Below, in pieces: positions 6,775-14,881 of a DNA stretch of 64,000 nt. A model generated the notes under the pieces. The model was not told the DNA's origin. It saw only the letters and a list, made by a program, of their open reading frames with translations, and did not search any database. The stretch is from Roseovarius sp. (GTDB lineage: Bacteria; Pseudomonadota; Alphaproteobacteria; Rhodobacterales; Rhodobacteraceae), in NCBI GenBank assembly GCA_014359765.1, contig JACIYT010000002.1, forward strand, positions 227,674 to 291,673, given 5' to 3'. Within the stretch, counting starts at the first letter, position 1, and each line of letters begins with the position of its first letter. Made by a program: the position numbers and the translations under genes.

Positions 6775-7890
6775 ATGGGCTGGCGTGACTGGACAAGGCG
6801 ATTATACGACTGGTTGCGCCCCGGCCCGACCGGGGAGAAGACGGCCTTTGGCCACCGGCGCGGGCCGGTCGATCATGTGCTCATTCTCGACGGGACCATG
6901 TCCACGCTGGCCAGCGGCTGTGAGACCAATGCCGGGCTGAGCTACAAGCTGCTGTGCGAGGTGGCGGGGCCCGGGCTCTCGATCTTCTACGAGGCGGGGA
7001 TCCAGTGGCGTGACTGGCGCGCGACCGGCGATATCGTGCTGGGCAGCGGCATCAACCGCCAGATCCGGCGCGCCTATGGCTATCTCGCCAGCCGCTACCG
7101 CCCCGGCGACCGGATTTTCCTGCTGGGCTATTCGCGCGGCGCCTATGCGGTGCGCTCGCTCGCCGGGGTGATCGACCGGATCGGCCTGTTGCGCGCGGAT
7201 GCGGCGACGGAGCGCAATGTGCAGGCGGCCTACCGCCATTACGAATGCAATCCCGACAGCGCGGCGGCGCGCGCATTCGCCCGCGCGCATTGCCACGGGG
7301 CGACCCATGTCGAGATGATCGGCGTCTGGGACACGGTGAAGGCGCTGGGCCTGCGGGTGCCGATCCTGTGGCGGTTTCGCGCCGATCGGCACGGCTTTCA
7401 CAATCACCATCTCGGCCATACCACGCGGCACGGGTTTCATGCGCTCGCGCTCGACGAGACGCGGCGCGCCTATGAGCCGGTTCTGTGGGAATGTCCGCCC
7501 GGATTTGACGGGCACGTGGAGCAGGTGTGGTTCCGGGGCACGCATTCGGATGTGGGGGGGCAGCTCTGCGGCTTTGAGGCGGCGCGGCCGCTGGCGAACA
7601 TTCCGCTGGTGTGGATGCTGGAGCGGATGGAGGGCTGCGGGCTGCGCCTGCCGGAGGGCTGGCGCGCGCGGTTCGAGATGGATGTGCACGCGCCCTCGAC
7701 CGGGACCTGGCGCGGGTGGAGCAAGCTGCTCTTGCGGCGCGGCCCGCGCGTGGTGGGGCGGGATCCTTCCGAGCGCATCCACGAAAGCGTGACGGGCCCC
7801 TTGCGCAACGGCTGGCGTGGGCCACGCCTCGCGGGACATCTGGGGGAGGAGGGCACGCTGACGGCGCGCGATGCCGCCTGGCGGATGTGA
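6775..7890 (+). CDS. DUF2235 alpha/beta-hydrolase domain protein
   Basis: A 371-residue protein from ATG 6775, preceded by GGGAGAGC. The DUF2235 pattern is clear: LILDGTMS near residue 41 (family FDGT), IFLLGYSRGAYAVRSLAG around 117-134 with the nucleophile elbow G-Y-S-R-G, and WFRGTHSDVGGQL around 245-257 carrying the His-Ser-Asp. Family members include T6SS phospholipase effectors and housekeeping hydrolases. No T6SS genes are nearby and no signal peptide is visible, so a cytoplasmic hydrolase of unknown substrate is the safest call. The 145 bases upstream contain no gene. Confidence 0.8.
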   Translation: MGWRDWTRRLYDWLRPGPTGEKTAFGHRRGPVDHVLILDGTMSTLASGCETNAGLSYKLLCEVAGPGLSIFYEAGIQWRDWRATGDIVLGSGINRQIRRAYGYLASRYRPGDRIFLLGYSRGAYAVRSLAGVIDRIGLLRADAATERNVQAAYRHYECNPDSAAARAFARAHCHGATHVEMIGVWDTVKALGLRVPILWRFRADRHGFHNHHLGHTTRHGFHALALDETRRAYEPVLWECPPGFDGHVEQVWFRGTHSDVGGQLCGFEAARPLANIPLVWMLERMEGCGLRLPEGWRARFEMDVHAPSTGTWRGWSKLLLRRGPRVVGRDPSERIHESVTGPLRNGWRGPRLAGHLGEEGTLTARDAAWRM

Positions 7891-7982
7891 GGGGCGGCGA
7901 TCTGCCGGGGCCTGCGGCGCGACCGAGGCGGCGGGCGTGCAAGGGTTGCAAAGGCGGCAGCGCGCGCGCATATCCTGCGGGC

Positions 7983-9368
7983 ATGAAACGGATGCTCCTG
8001 CTTCTGGCCTGTCTGGCGCTCTGGGCCGGGCCCTTTGTCGCCGCCCGCGCGGAGGTGCCGCAAAGCCGCGCCGAGATCGCGCGGGGCTTTGTCCCGGTGG
8101 TGCGCGCGGCGGCGCCGGCGGTGGTCAACATCTATGCCAGCCGCGTCGTCGCCGTGCGCGCAAGCCCGTTCCGCGGCGATCCGTTCTTCGAGCGGTTCTT
8201 TCAGGATTTCGGCGCGCAACGGCCCCGGGTCCAGAACTCGCTCGGTTCGGGCGTGATCCTGTCGCCCGATGGGATCGTGGTGTCCAACTATCACGTCGTG
8301 GGCGAGGCCACGGAGATCCGCGTGGTGCTCAACGACCGGCGCGAATATGCCGCCCGCGTGCTCCTGGGCGACGAGGAGGCGGACCTGGCGGTGTTGCAGG
8401 TCACGGGCGCGCCGGAGCTGCCGGCGCTCGCCCTGCGCGACAGCGACACGGTCGAGGTGGGCGAACTGGTGCTGGCCATCGGCAACCCGTTCGGCGTCGG
8501 CCAGACCGTCAGCAGCGGGATCGTCTCGGGGCTGGCACGCTCGGGCACGGCGATGGGCTCGGCGCGGGGCTATTTCATCCAGACCGACGCGCCGATCAAT
8601 CCCGGCAATTCGGGCGGCGCGCTGGTCGATATCGACGGCCGCCTGATCGGCATCAACACCGCGATCCTGTCGCGCTCGGGCGGCTCGAACGGGATCGGCT
8701 TCGCCATTCCCTCGGGGCTGGTGGCGCAGTTCGTGGCGCAGGCGCGGGCGGGCAAGGCGGCGTTCGAGCGGCCCTGGGCAGGGCTCGGCGGCCAGCCGGT
8801 GACGCCCGATGTGGCCGAGGGGCTGGGCCTGCCGCGCCCCGATGGCATCGTGATCTCGCAGGTGCATCCGCAGAGCGGCTTTGCGGGCGTGCTGCGCGCA
8901 GGCGACGTGGTGACGGCGGTCGATGGTGCCCCCGTCAACAGCCCCGCCGAGATGGTCTATCGCCTGTCGCTCGCGGGGATCGGGGCGCGGAGCACGATCA
9001 CCCGGCTGCGGGACGGCCGGGCGGAGGAGATCACCGTCGGCCTCATCGCCGCCCCCGACGATCCGCCGCGCAACCGCATCGTGACGGGCCCGCGCGCGGC
9101 GCTGCCCGAGGTCGCGCTCGTCACGATCAACCCGGCGGTGATCGACGCCTGGCGGCTGCCGCTTTCGGCCACGGGCGCGCTGGTGGAGGAGCCGGGGCCT
9201 CATGGCGCGCGGGCGGGGCTGCGGGCGGGGGACATCCTGCGCAGCGTGAACGGCGCCGGGGTCCTGGACAGCGCCGCCGCGGCGCGGGCGCTGGAGGTTG
9301 CCGGGCGCGGCCTCTTCCTCGAGGTGGAGCGCGGCGGCCGGCGGCTCGCGCTGCGGCTGAGGCGCTGA
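7983..9368 (+). CDS. Do-like periplasmic serine protease (trypsin-like with PDZ domains)
   Basis: A 461-residue protein with a signal peptide (MKRMLLLLACLALWAGPFVA...ARAE, cleavage about residue 22). The S1C protease domain shows the triad: His in SNYHVVG (about residue 104), Asp in EEADLAVL (about 135), and Ser in INPGNSGGALVD (about 211). Two PDZ-like regions follow: GIVISQVHPQSGFAGVLRAGDVV around 285-310 and GARAGLRAGDILRSVNG around 408-425. It is related to DegP/DegQ/DegS but shorter than DegP. It would degrade or hold misfolded periplasmic proteins. Followed after 2 bases by rarA, a pairing common in this order. Confidence 0.9.
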   Translation: MKRMLLLLACLALWAGPFVAARAEVPQSRAEIARGFVPVVRAAAPAVVNIYASRVVAVRASPFRGDPFFERFFQDFGAQRPRVQNSLGSGVILSPDGIVVSNYHVVGEATEIRVVLNDRREYAARVLLGDEEADLAVLQVTGAPELPALALRDSDTVEVGELVLAIGNPFGVGQTVSSGIVSGLARSGTAMGSARGYFIQTDAPINPGNSGGALVDIDGRLIGINTAILSRSGGSNGIGFAIPSGLVAQFVAQARAGKAAFERPWAGLGGQPVTPDVAEGLGLPRPDGIVISQVHPQSGFAGVLRAGDVVTAVDGAPVNSPAEMVYRLSLAGIGARSTITRLRDGRAEEITVGLIAAPDDPPRNRIVTGPRAALPEVALVTINPAVIDAWRLPLSATGALVEEPGPHGARAGLRAGDILRSVNGAGVLDSAAAARALEVAGRGLFLEVERGGRRLALRLRR

Positions 9369-9370
9369 GC

Positions 9371-10684
9371 GTGGCCGATCTCTTCGACAGCGACAGCGGC
9401 GGCGCGGCGCCCGGTGCCGCGCCGCCGCGCCCGCTCGCCGATCGGCTGCGCCCGCGCGCATTGTCGGAGGTGATCGGGCAGGCGCAGGTGCTCGGGCCGG
9501 AGGGGCCGCTGGGTGTGATGCTGGCCTCGGGCAGTCTCGGCTCGCTCATCCTCTGGGGGCCGCCCGGCGTGGGCAAGACCACGATCGCGCGGCTTCTCGC
9601 GGATGAGACGGACCTGCATTTCGTGCAGATCAGCGCCATTTTCACCGGCGTGCCGGAATTGCGCCGCGTCTTCGAGGAGGCCCGCCATCGCCGCGCCAAC
9701 GGGCAGGGCACGCTGCTCTTTGTCGATGAGATCCACCGTTTCAACAAGGCCCAGCAGGACGGGTTCCTGCCGCATATGGAGGATGGCACGATCCTGCTGG
9801 TCGGGGCCACGACGGAAAACCCGTCCTTCGAGCTGAACGCCGCGCTTCTGAGCCGGGCGCAGGTTCTGGTGCTGACGCGGCTGGGGCTGGCCGAGCTGGA
9901 GCTTCTGGCGCAGCGGGCGGAGCGCGCGATTGGCCGCGCGCTGCCGCTCGACGGGCCGGCGCGCGAGGCGCTGCTGGAGATGGCCGATGGCGACGGTCGG
10001 GCGCTGCTCAATCTCATCGAGCAGATCGCGGCGTGGAAGGTCGAGGGCCGGCTCGACGCGCAGGCGCTTGCCGCGCGGCTGATGAAGCGGGCGGCGCAAT
10101 ATGACAAGACGGGCGACGCGCATTACAACCTGATTTCGGCATTGCACAAATCGGTGCGCGGCTCGGATCCCGATGCGGCGCTCTACTGGCTGGCGCGGAT
10201 GCTGGCGGGGGGGGAGGATCCGCGCTATCTCGCCCGGCGGATCACGCGCATGGCGATCGAGGATATCGGGCTGGCTGACAGCCACGCGCAAACCATCTGC
10301 CTGCACGCCTGGGAGGTCTATGAACGGCTGGGCAGCCCCGAGGGGGAGCTGGCGCTCGGGCAGGCGGTGATCTACCTGGCCCTCGCGCCCAAGTCGAACG
10401 CGGGCTACGCGGCCTTCAAGGCGGCGATGAGCGCGGCGAAAAGGACCGGCTCCGAGCCGCCGCCGAGGCATATCCTGAACGCGCCGACCCGGCTGATGAA
10501 GGAACAGGGCTACGGCGCGGGCTATGTCTACGACCACGACTCGGAGGACGGGTTCTCGGGGCAGGACTATTTCCCCGAGGGCATGAAACGGCCCGTCTTC
10601 TACATGCCCCCGGAGCGCGGATTCGAGCGCGAGCTGGGCAAGCGCCTCGCCTATTTCGCGCGACTGCGCGCCCGCAGGGGCTGA
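9371..10684 (+). CDS. rarA: Replication-associated recombination protein A (MgsA/WRNIP1-type AAA ATPase)
   Basis: A 437-residue clamp-loader-like ATPase starting at GTG 9371, two bases after the protease stop. It has the Walker A motif WGPPGVGKTTIARLL (about residues 57-71), Walker B LFVDEIHRFNKAQQD (about 115-129), sensor 1 GATTENPSFE (about 142-151), and the C-terminal tetramerisation domain including DPDAALYWLARMLAGGEDP and YLALAPKSNAGYAAF. RarA acts at stalled forks with SSB and DNA polymerase. Length is normal. The long extra N-terminal extension possible in this frame overlaps the protease gene and is not real. Confidence 0.93.
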   Translation: MADLFDSDSGGAAPGAAPPRPLADRLRPRALSEVIGQAQVLGPEGPLGVMLASGSLGSLILWGPPGVGKTTIARLLADETDLHFVQISAIFTGVPELRRVFEEARHRRANGQGTLLFVDEIHRFNKAQQDGFLPHMEDGTILLVGATTENPSFELNAALLSRAQVLVLTRLGLAELELLAQRAERAIGRALPLDGPAREALLEMADGDGRALLNLIEQIAAWKVEGRLDAQALAARLMKRAAQYDKTGDAHYNLISALHKSVRGSDPDAALYWLARMLAGGEDPRYLARRITRMAIEDIGLADSHAQTICLHAWEVYERLGSPEGELALGQAVIYLALAPKSNAGYAAFKAAMSAAKRTGSEPPPRHILNAPTRLMKEQGYGAGYVYDHDSEDGFSGQDYFPEGMKRPVFYMPPERGFERELGKRLAYFARLRARRG

Positions 10685-10800
10685 ACCAGGCAGCGCGGCG
10701 CGCGGCCATTGTCGTTTTTCGGCACGCGATCTGGCGGGAAAATCCATGTTTTGAAGGGTGGTAACGCGGAAGGTTTCGTGTTTTGATGGGTCCATGTCGT

Positions 10801-10830
10801 TTTTGTGCATCCAGATTTTGTGCATCCAGA
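10801..10830 (+). repeat. Perfect tandem duplication of 15 bp upstream of the ABC transporter operon
   Basis: TTTTGTGCATCCAGA is repeated twice head to tail (10801-10815, 10816-10830), about 105 bases upstream of the substrate-binding-protein start. The 249-base intergenic region (10685-10933) has no other gene. Helical-turn-like spacing makes a regulator-binding site possible. Confidence 0.75.
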
Positions 10831-10933
10831 CAGGACACCTGATCGGGAACAGCATGCCGAGGTGCGCAATCACGCGCCTTGCCGCGACAGATCCGCCACA
10901 AGGACACGATCAACAACAGGACAGGGAAGTCTC

Positions 10934-12544
10934 ATGACCAGGAAAACCGACAGGATGCTGATCGACCGGCTCGCCATGGCTGCGCGGACGGGCAGCATCT
11001 CGCGCCGGTCCTTCATGCATTATGCCACCGCCGCCGGCGTGACCGCCTCGGCGGCCACCGGCCTCTGGACCACATCGGCCGCCGCCGCGCCGCGCCGCGG
11101 CGGCACGTTCCGCTGGGGCGTGCATGACGGCAACACCTCCGACACGCACGATCCGGGCACCTATGTGACGCGCCAGATGATCTTTCTGGCGCATACCCAT
11201 CGCAGCTATCTGACGATGATCACGCCGGAGAACACGCTCGGCCCCGATCTGGCGACCGGCTGGGAGGCGAGCCCGGATGCGACCGAATGGACCTTTACGC
11301 TCAACCCCAATGCCAGCTTCCACAGTGGCAAGTCACTCACCGCCCAGGATGTGGTGGACAGCCTCAACCACCATCGCGGTGACGCGAGCACCTCGGCGGC
11401 CAAGGCGCTCCTGAGCGATGTGACCGATATCCGCGCCGATGGCGATCACACGGTGATCATCACCCTTTCGCGCGGCAATGCCGACCTGCCCTGGCTGATG
11501 ACCGACTATCACTTCGTGATCTGCCCGTCGAACGGCGACGGCACGATCAACTGGCAGTCGGGCGACGGCACCGGCCCCTACAGGATCGACTCGGGCGAGT
11601 TCGGGGTTCAGTGGGAGCTGAGCCGCCATGACGGCTGGCATGGCGAGGGCGCGTGGTTCGACAAGGTCAACATGATCGTGCTCAACGACCCCAACGCGCG
11701 CCAGACCGCGCTTGTGACGGGGGATGTGGACGCCGTCTCGCTGATCGAGCTCAAGACCATGGCGCTGTTGCAGCGCAACCCCGATATCAAGGTGGACAAC
11801 ATCCCTTCGGGCGGCGCGATCACCATGCCGATGTTCGTGGATACCGCGCCCTTCGACGATGTGCGCGTGCGCACCGCGCTCAAGCTGGCGATCGACCGCG
11901 ACGACATCATCGAGAAGATCGCGTTCGGCGCGGCCACCAAGGGCAACGATTTCCACCTCTCGCCGGTGCAGCCCTACTGGCCCGACGACATCCCGCAGCG
12001 CGAATACGATCCCGACCAGGCGAAATCGCTGCTCCGGGAGGCCGGACAGGAAGGGCTGCGGGTCAACCTGTCGGTGGCCGAGAGCGTCTATACCGGGGCC
12101 GTGGACATGTGCGTGCTCTATGCCGAACACGCCAAGGCCGCGGGCATCAACATCAATGTCGTGCGCGAGCCCTCGGACGGGTATTATTCCGATGTCTGGC
12201 TGAAGAAGCCGTTCATGGCCGTATCCTGGGGCGCGCGCCCGACGCCGGACGTGATGTTCACGCTGGCCTACAAGGACGATGCCGCCTGGAACGAGAGCCG
12301 CTGGAAGAACCCGCGCTTCAACGAGCTGCTGCTTCAGGCCAAGTCGGAGCTCGACGATAACCTGCGCGCCGAGATGTATCGCGAGATGTGCCTGCTGATG
12401 CGCGATGATGGCGGCACGCTGCTGCCCTTCTTCAACAACTGGGTCTTTGCGCGCGGCAAGGGCGTCGAGCGGGGCGAGAATGTCGCCGCCAGCTGGGAAT
12501 GCGACGGCGCCCGCGCGGCAAGCCGGTGGTGGTTCGCGGCCTGA
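10934..12544 (+). CDS. Dipeptide/oligopeptide-type ABC transporter substrate-binding protein
   Basis: A 536-residue family-5 extracellular solute-binding protein. ATG 10934 is preceded by ACAGGGAAG. Residues 20-55 hold a twin-arginine signal (SRRSFMHYATAAGV followed by a hydrophobic stretch and SAAAAPRRGG), so it is probably exported folded to the periplasm. The mature part shows the family pattern: LGPDLATGWEASPDATEWTF, FHSGKSLTAQDVVDSL, and FDDVRVRTALKLAIDRDDII. The ligand could be peptides or another compound; sequence alone cannot decide. First gene of a complete transporter operon, separated from the permeases by a strong hairpin. Confidence 0.9.
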   Translation: MTRKTDRMLIDRLAMAARTGSISRRSFMHYATAAGVTASAATGLWTTSAAAAPRRGGTFRWGVHDGNTSDTHDPGTYVTRQMIFLAHTHRSYLTMITPENTLGPDLATGWEASPDATEWTFTLNPNASFHSGKSLTAQDVVDSLNHHRGDASTSAAKALLSDVTDIRADGDHTVIITLSRGNADLPWLMTDYHFVICPSNGDGTINWQSGDGTGPYRIDSGEFGVQWELSRHDGWHGEGAWFDKVNMIVLNDPNARQTALVTGDVDAVSLIELKTMALLQRNPDIKVDNIPSGGAITMPMFVDTAPFDDVRVRTALKLAIDRDDIIEKIAFGAATKGNDFHLSPVQPYWPDDIPQREYDPDQAKSLLREAGQEGLRVNLSVAESVYTGAVDMCVLYAEHAKAAGININVVREPSDGYYSDVWLKKPFMAVSWGARPTPDVMFTLAYKDDAAWNESRWKNPRFNELLLQAKSELDDNLRAEMYREMCLLMRDDGGTLLPFFNNWVFARGKGVERGENVAASWECDGARAASRWWFAA

Positions 12545-12562
12545 GCGCGACCCGTTGATCCC

Positions 12563-12590
12563 GCCCGGCCCCCGGCGACGGGGGCCGGGC
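12563..12590 (+). promoter_or_regulatory. Strong intercistronic hairpin with GCGA tetraloop
   Basis: A perfect 12-bp GC stem (GCCCGGCCCCCG at 12563-12574 with its complement at 12579-12590) is closed by GCGA, a stable GNRA tetraloop. It starts 18 bases after the binding-protein stop and has no U tract, so it is more likely to protect the upstream mRNA and reduce read-through than to be a full terminator. This fits the need for excess binding protein over permease. Confidence 0.6.
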
Positions 12591-12669
12591 CTGTGCATGG
12601 GATGCTCCGGGCTGGGCAGGCCGGGGCGCCGAAAAAAGAACAAATCAGGAATGACAGCAGGAGGGAAAG

Positions 12670-13626
12670 ATGGGGGACATCCTGGGGCTCGTGGCCAGGC
12701 GGCTCGGGCTGGGCGTGATCATTCTTCTTGTCGTGTCCGTGATCATCTTCTTCATGGTCGAGCTGCTGCCCGGCGATGTCGCGCAGGCGGTGCTGGGCCA
12801 GGGGGCGACGCCCGAGAACCTCGCCGCGCTGCGCCGCGAGATGGGGCTCGATGAACCGGCCATCATGCGCTATCTGGGCTGGCTCAAGGGCGCGCTGGTG
12901 CTCGATTTCGGCAATTCCATCGTCACCGGGGCGAGCGTCTCGGCCACCATCGGCACCCGTTTCGCCAACACGCTGTTCCTTGCCAGCTATGCCGCCGTCA
13001 TCGCCGTGCCGGTGTCGATCCTGCTCGGGGTGCTGGTGGCGCTCCTGCGCAATACGATCTTCGACCGGGTGGCGAACGTGGCCACGCTCACCGCGATTTC
13101 GAGCCCCGAATTCTTTCTCGGCTACATCCTGATCCTCTACCTGTCGGTCAAGACCGGCATGTTCCCCGCCATTGCCAGCCTGCGCGAGGGCATGAGTTTC
13201 GGCGATCTGCTCTATCGCACCTTCCTGCCCGCGCTGACGCTGGTGCTGGTGGTCACGGCCCACATGATGCGCATGACCCGCGCGGCGATCATCAACCTGC
13301 TGGCCTCGCCCTATATCGAGATGGCCCGCCTCAAGGGCACGCCGCCCTGGAAGGTGATCGTGAAGCACGCGCTGCCCAATGCCTGGGCGCCGATCATCAA
13401 CGTGGTGGCGCTGAACCTCGCCTATCTGATCACCGGCGTGGTGCTGGTGGAGGTCGTGTTCGTCTATCCCGGCATCGGTCAGGCGCTGGTCGATGCGGTG
13501 TCCAAGCGCGATTTCCCCGTGGTGCAGGCCTGCTGCCTGATCTTTGCGGCGACATTCATCCTGCTCAACCTCGCGGCGGATGTGGGGGCGATCCTCACCA
13601 ATCCGCGTCTGCGGCATCCGAAATAA
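12670..13626 (+). CDS. ABC transporter permease, DppB type
   Basis: A 318-residue inner-membrane protein with about six transmembrane segments. The first helix (LGVIILLVVSVIIFFMVELLPGD) with the PGD end is typical of DppB/OppB. The cytoplasmic EAA loop that contacts the ATPase is EMARLKGTPPWKVIVKHALP (about residues 217-236), followed by VFVYPGIGQALVDAV. Ribosome-binding site AGGAGGGAAAG lies just upstream of ATG 12670. It pairs with the DppC-type permease encoded 13 bases downstream. Confidence 0.93.
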   Translation: MGDILGLVARRLGLGVIILLVVSVIIFFMVELLPGDVAQAVLGQGATPENLAALRREMGLDEPAIMRYLGWLKGALVLDFGNSIVTGASVSATIGTRFANTLFLASYAAVIAVPVSILLGVLVALLRNTIFDRVANVATLTAISSPEFFLGYILILYLSVKTGMFPAIASLREGMSFGDLLYRTFLPALTLVLVVTAHMMRMTRAAIINLLASPYIEMARLKGTPPWKVIVKHALPNAWAPIINVVALNLAYLITGVVLVEVVFVYPGIGQALVDAVSKRDFPVVQACCLIFAATFILLNLAADVGAILTNPRLRHPK

Positions 13627-13638
13627 GGGGGCTGGGAC

Positions 13639-14877
13639 ATGAGCGTTTTCGTCATCCTCTACTACACGGCGTTGCTGGCGGCCTCGTGCCTCGCGGCGTT
13701 TTACGAGAAGCGCCAGGCCTTCGTGCTGCTCTTTTCGCTCACGCTCGTCTCCTTCCTGCTGGGGATCCTGGGCGGGGTGGGCGCGCTGCGCTTCGTGGCG
13801 GGGGCGGCAGGGCTTCTGGCGCTGGCGGCGATGGTGTCCTATGCGTTTCGCGAATTCCTCATCGTCATCGCGCCGGCCAACATCGCGAAGGAGCTGCGCA
13901 CCGCGCCGCTCACCGCCGGTTTCGGCATGTTCGTGATCTTCACCTACGCGATCGCGGGCATCTTTGCGCCCTGGATCGCGCCGTTCGGCGAGGCGCAGGT
14001 GATCGCCTCGGCCTTTGCACCGGCGGATGAGACGATGCTGCTCGGGGCGGATCAGCTCGGCCGGGACATGTTCAGCCGGATCATCTACGGCGCGCGCAAC
14101 ACCGTGGCGCTGGCGCTGGCGGGCACGGTGCTGGCCTTCGTGCTCGGGGCGATGGCGGGGCTTCTGGCGGCGACGACGGGGGGCTGGTTCGATCAGTTCC
14201 TCGGGCGCATGTCGGATGTGATCATGTCGATCCCCTCGCTGATCTTCGCGCTGCTGATGCTGTCGATCTTCGGCGGCGAACTGGCCAACAACACGACGAG
14301 CTTCTGGCTGCTGGGCGGATTCGCGGTGATCGTGGGGGTCCTCTTCGTCACGGCGGTGGCCGAGGGCAGCGTGCTCTCCTGGGGGATCGGGCTGCTGGTG
14401 ATGGCGGGGATCGCGGTGGCCTTTGCAGGCGGGATGCTCGCGCTGTTCCACCCGTCCGAGATCATCCTCATCCTGGTGGTGGCGGTGATCTACAGCCCGC
14501 GCGTCTTTCGCCTGACGCGCGCGGTGGCGGGCAATGTGGTGGTGATGGACTATATCGAGGCGGCCCGGCTGAGGGGCGAGCGGCGCTGGTATCTGATCCG
14601 CCGCGAGATCCTGCCCAACGTGACCGCGCCGCTGGTGGCGGAATTCGGCCTCGAATTCTGCTTCGTGTTCCTGCTGATCGCGGGACTTTCGTTCCTCGGC
14701 CTCGGCATCCAGCCGCCGACGGCGGACTGGGGCTCGATGGTGCGCGAGAACGCGACGCTGATTTCGTTCGGCGAGCTGACCCCGCTCATCCCGGCGGCGG
14801 CCATCGCGCTGCTGACGGTGGCGGTCAATTTCGTGGTGGACTGGATGCTCTACCGCTCCTCCGGCCTGAAGGTGTGA
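13639..14877 (+). CDS. ABC transporter permease, DppC type, with extra membrane segments
   Basis: A 412-residue permease, well over the usual ~300. The DppC core is recognisable: LGADQLGRDMFSRIIYGARN (about residues 135-154), the EAA loop EAARLRGERRWYLIRREILP (about 307-326), and GLSFLGLGIQPPTADWGSM. Two additions stand out: about 85 N-terminal residues with perhaps three membrane helices, and about 60 residues inserted before the EAA loop (WLLGGFAVIVGVLF ... GIAVAFAGGMLALF) with two hydrophobic stretches. Operon member between the DppB-type permease and the fused ATPase. Confidence 0.9.
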   Translation: MSVFVILYYTALLAASCLAAFYEKRQAFVLLFSLTLVSFLLGILGGVGALRFVAGAAGLLALAAMVSYAFREFLIVIAPANIAKELRTAPLTAGFGMFVIFTYAIAGIFAPWIAPFGEAQVIASAFAPADETMLLGADQLGRDMFSRIIYGARNTVALALAGTVLAFVLGAMAGLLAATTGGWFDQFLGRMSDVIMSIPSLIFALLMLSIFGGELANNTTSFWLLGGFAVIVGVLFVTAVAEGSVLSWGIGLLVMAGIAVAFAGGMLALFHPSEIILILVVAVIYSPRVFRLTRAVAGNVVVMDYIEAARLRGERRWYLIRREILPNVTAPLVAEFGLEFCFVFLLIAGLSFLGLGIQPPTADWGSMVRENATLISFGELTPLIPAAAIALLTVAVNFVVDWMLYRSSGLKV

Positions 14878-14881
14878 CCCC

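Noticed and set aside
7470..9461. 663-codon minus-strand frame opposite the DUF2235 and protease genes
   Set aside because: Antisense to convincing genes and low-complexity (Arg/Ala/His-rich); a GC artefact.
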